A stretch of 64,000 bases of DNA from Paenibacillus lutrae. GTDB taxonomy: Bacteria; Bacillota; Bacilli; Paenibacillales; NBRC-103111. The stretch covers positions 124,001 through 188,000 of the forward strand of contig NZ_RHLK01000003.1 in the NCBI RefSeq assembly GCF_009757775.1, read 5' to 3'. Positions 62,963 to 64,000 of this stretch are shown here, one piece after another. The notes under the pieces were generated by a model. The model saw nothing but the letters and a program-made list of their open reading frames with translations, did not search any database and was not told the origin of the DNA. Numbering within the stretch: the first letter of the stretch is position 1; each line of letters opens with the position of its first letter. Position numbers and translations under genes: made by a program.

Positions 62963-63718
62963 ATGAAGAAAATTGCAATGCTGCTGCTGATTTCGATGAC
63001 GACTTTACTAGCCTCCGCCTGTAGTGCAGGCAGTGAATCGGGCTCTTCTTTTACCGATCAAATCTATAACCATTATCCGCAATTAAAATCTCAAAAGATG
63101 ACGACAGGTCAAGTTAAACGCGTTGTAGATGGAGACACTTTCACACTAGAAACCGGAGAGAAAGTACGTCTTATCGGTGTAAATACACCAGAGACCGTCA
63201 AACCGGACAGCCCCGTGGAACAATACGGCAAAGAAGCCTCGGCTTTCACCAAAGATGAACTCACCGGCAAGAAGGTATACCTCTTCAGCGACGCCGGTGA
63301 TTCAGATAAGTACGGACGCCTGCTGCGGTATGTATTTATAGACGGGCAGACAGTGATGTTCAATGAGCTGCTGATTCGCGAAGGCTATGCCAACGTCATG
63401 ACCATCCAGCCGAACGCTATGTTTGCAGATGCCTTTGTGAAGCTTGAACGGGAAGCCAGGCAGCAAAATAAAGGACTGTGGGGGGCTGAAAAGAAACCCG
63501 GACAAACCTCCGGCAGCAGTTCCGGCGAATCCGCTCCAGGCAAACCTGCCAGTGCTGCCTCCTGCAAAAATCCTGCTATCAAAGGAAATATCAACTCCAA
63601 AAATGAAAAGATCTATCATATGCCCGGCGGGGCCAGCTATGATCAGACACAAGCCGAAGAGATGTTCTGTACGGAGAAAGAGGCACAATCGGCGGGGTTC
63701 CGAAAAGCGGGTAAATAA
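62963..63718 (+). CDS. Thermonuclease family lipoprotein with C-terminal sunset-type domain
   Basis: This secreted nuclease of 251 residues has a lipoprotein signal (MKKIAMLLLISMTTLLASAC) whose Cys20 would be lipidated. The staphylococcal-nuclease fold spans about 50-180: VVDGDTFTLETGEKVRLIGVN, TPETV, SDKYGRLLRYVFIDG and LLIREGYANV. The catalytic Arg and Asp/Glu residues lie in these blocks. A Ser/Gly linker is followed by a short Cys-flanked domain, CKNPAIKGNINSK...YHMPGGASYD...EMFCTEKEAQSAGFRKAGK-type, seen on other secreted nucleases and cell-wall proteins. It degrades extracellular DNA or RNA. AGAGGACGGATCTT precedes the ATG. Confidence 0.93.
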   Translation: MKKIAMLLLISMTTLLASACSAGSESGSSFTDQIYNHYPQLKSQKMTTGQVKRVVDGDTFTLETGEKVRLIGVNTPETVKPDSPVEQYGKEASAFTKDELTGKKVYLFSDAGDSDKYGRLLRYVFIDGQTVMFNELLIREGYANVMTIQPNAMFADAFVKLEREARQQNKGLWGAEKKPGQTSGSSSGESAPGKPASAASCKNPAIKGNINSKNEKIYHMPGGASYDQTQAEEMFCTEKEAQSAGFRKAGK

Positions 63719-63780
63719 CGATCAATCGGCAGCAGTCAGTCAGGAAACGAATACAGCTTGCCAATCATATCGCGTAATTA

Positions 63781-63815
63781 AAAAGGGCAATCCGTTTAGA
63801 AACGGATGCCCTTTT
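63781..63815. terminator. Terminator of the nuclease gene
   Basis: AAAAGGGC(A)ATCCGTTT pairs with AAACGGATGCCCTTTT (one bulged A). T- and A-runs on opposite ends suggest it may act in both directions. Confidence 0.85.
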
Positions 63816-63915
63816 GGCTTCTTATACAGTCTATCTGCAGATACAGTTCATGCGGCTTAAATAGCGGTCTTCCCTATCCTGTTCAACGGAAAAAGTGCAG
63901 CGAACGATCCGGCAA

Positions 63916-64000
63916 TTAAACGACCGACTGTGATTGCTTGGTACTAAGAGCCAGCCGGATCAGCAGCTTGCCGGCGGTCAGCATAGCCCGCTCATCCAAA
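63916..64000 (-). CDS. Partial gene, C-terminal end only
   Basis: A reverse-strand frame enters from the right edge and reads LDERAMLTAGKLLIRLALS, then TKQSQSVV and a stop at 63916-63918, with no stop in 27 codons. The amphipathic helical look and Leu/Arg composition resemble coding sequence. Too little is visible to name the protein. The gap to the nuclease terminator (about 100 bases) is compatible with convergent genes. Confidence 0.45.
   Translation of the reverse strand, partial: LDERAMLTAGKLLIRLALSTKQSQSVV

Overview
The window is a chromosomal segment of a low-GC Gram-positive, endospore-forming bacterium of the Bacillales, most likely a Paenibacillus or close relative. The evidence is the gene order and content: fapR-plsX-fabH-fabD-fabG-acpP-fabF, ylbF/ylbG/rsmD/coaD/ylbJ/ylbL, spoVM, remA and rqcH, plus Bacillus-type promoters, consensus Shine-Dalgarno (SD) sites, SigK-type promoters and a DinR/LexA-type SOS box. 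No rRNA, tRNA, IS element, prophage or CRISPR array was seen.

Layout, left to right. 1-5.5 kb: a lipid-synthesis operon on the minus strand, led by the malonyl-CoA-sensing repressor FapR, with a FapR box over its start site. 5.5-10 kb: rpmF/YceD, a PDZ-Lon protease (YlbL), YlbJ, coaD and rsmD. 10-22.5 kb: an accessory stretch. It holds an AT-rich two-gene cassette with a polysaccharide polymerase-like protein, a tiny basic peptide under a SigK-type promoter, a histidine kinase lacking its phospho-accepting histidine, a MarR regulator, an SRAP (HMCES/YedK) protein, an ECF-sigma/ABC-exporter operon, and an SOS-controlled Y-family polymerase with a YolD-like partner. 22.5-44 kb: a core block close to Bacillus subtilis yloC-recG: remA-gmk-rpoZ-coaBC-priA-def-fmt-rsmB-rlmN-prpC-prkC-rsgA-rpe, spoVM, rpmB, then asp23-like/fakA/degV/recG and a spoVIF-like gene. 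thiN is not between rpe and spoVM. 44-57 kb: a homocysteine methyltransferase/MTHFR fusion, dapF, a calcium P-type ATPase, rqcH, a CarH-like B12-binding MerR regulator, galU, a PHP phosphoesterase, a LysR regulator, an unknown gene and ylbG. 57-64 kb: an asparaginase, ylbF, a bacterial XPB helicase with its co-encoded partner, a secreted nuclease lipoprotein, and the end of one more gene.

Several parts fit together. FapR, the fab/plsX genes and the FakA/DegV fatty-acid kinase pair cover both de novo synthesis and uptake of acyl chains into phospholipid. PrkC/PrpC, RsgA, RemA, Gmk and RqcH tie growth, ribosome assembly and quality control together. YlbF, SpoVM and the SpoVIF-like protein belong to sporulation. 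The most unusual items are the His-less histidine kinase, the probable CTG-started ECF sigma factor with its own ECF-type promoter, the unannotated basic mother-cell peptide, the CarH-like regulator with a palindrome over its own promoter, and a structured, terminator-ended RNA candidate near 10.1-10.25 kb. All calls come from reading the sequence; no database search was run.
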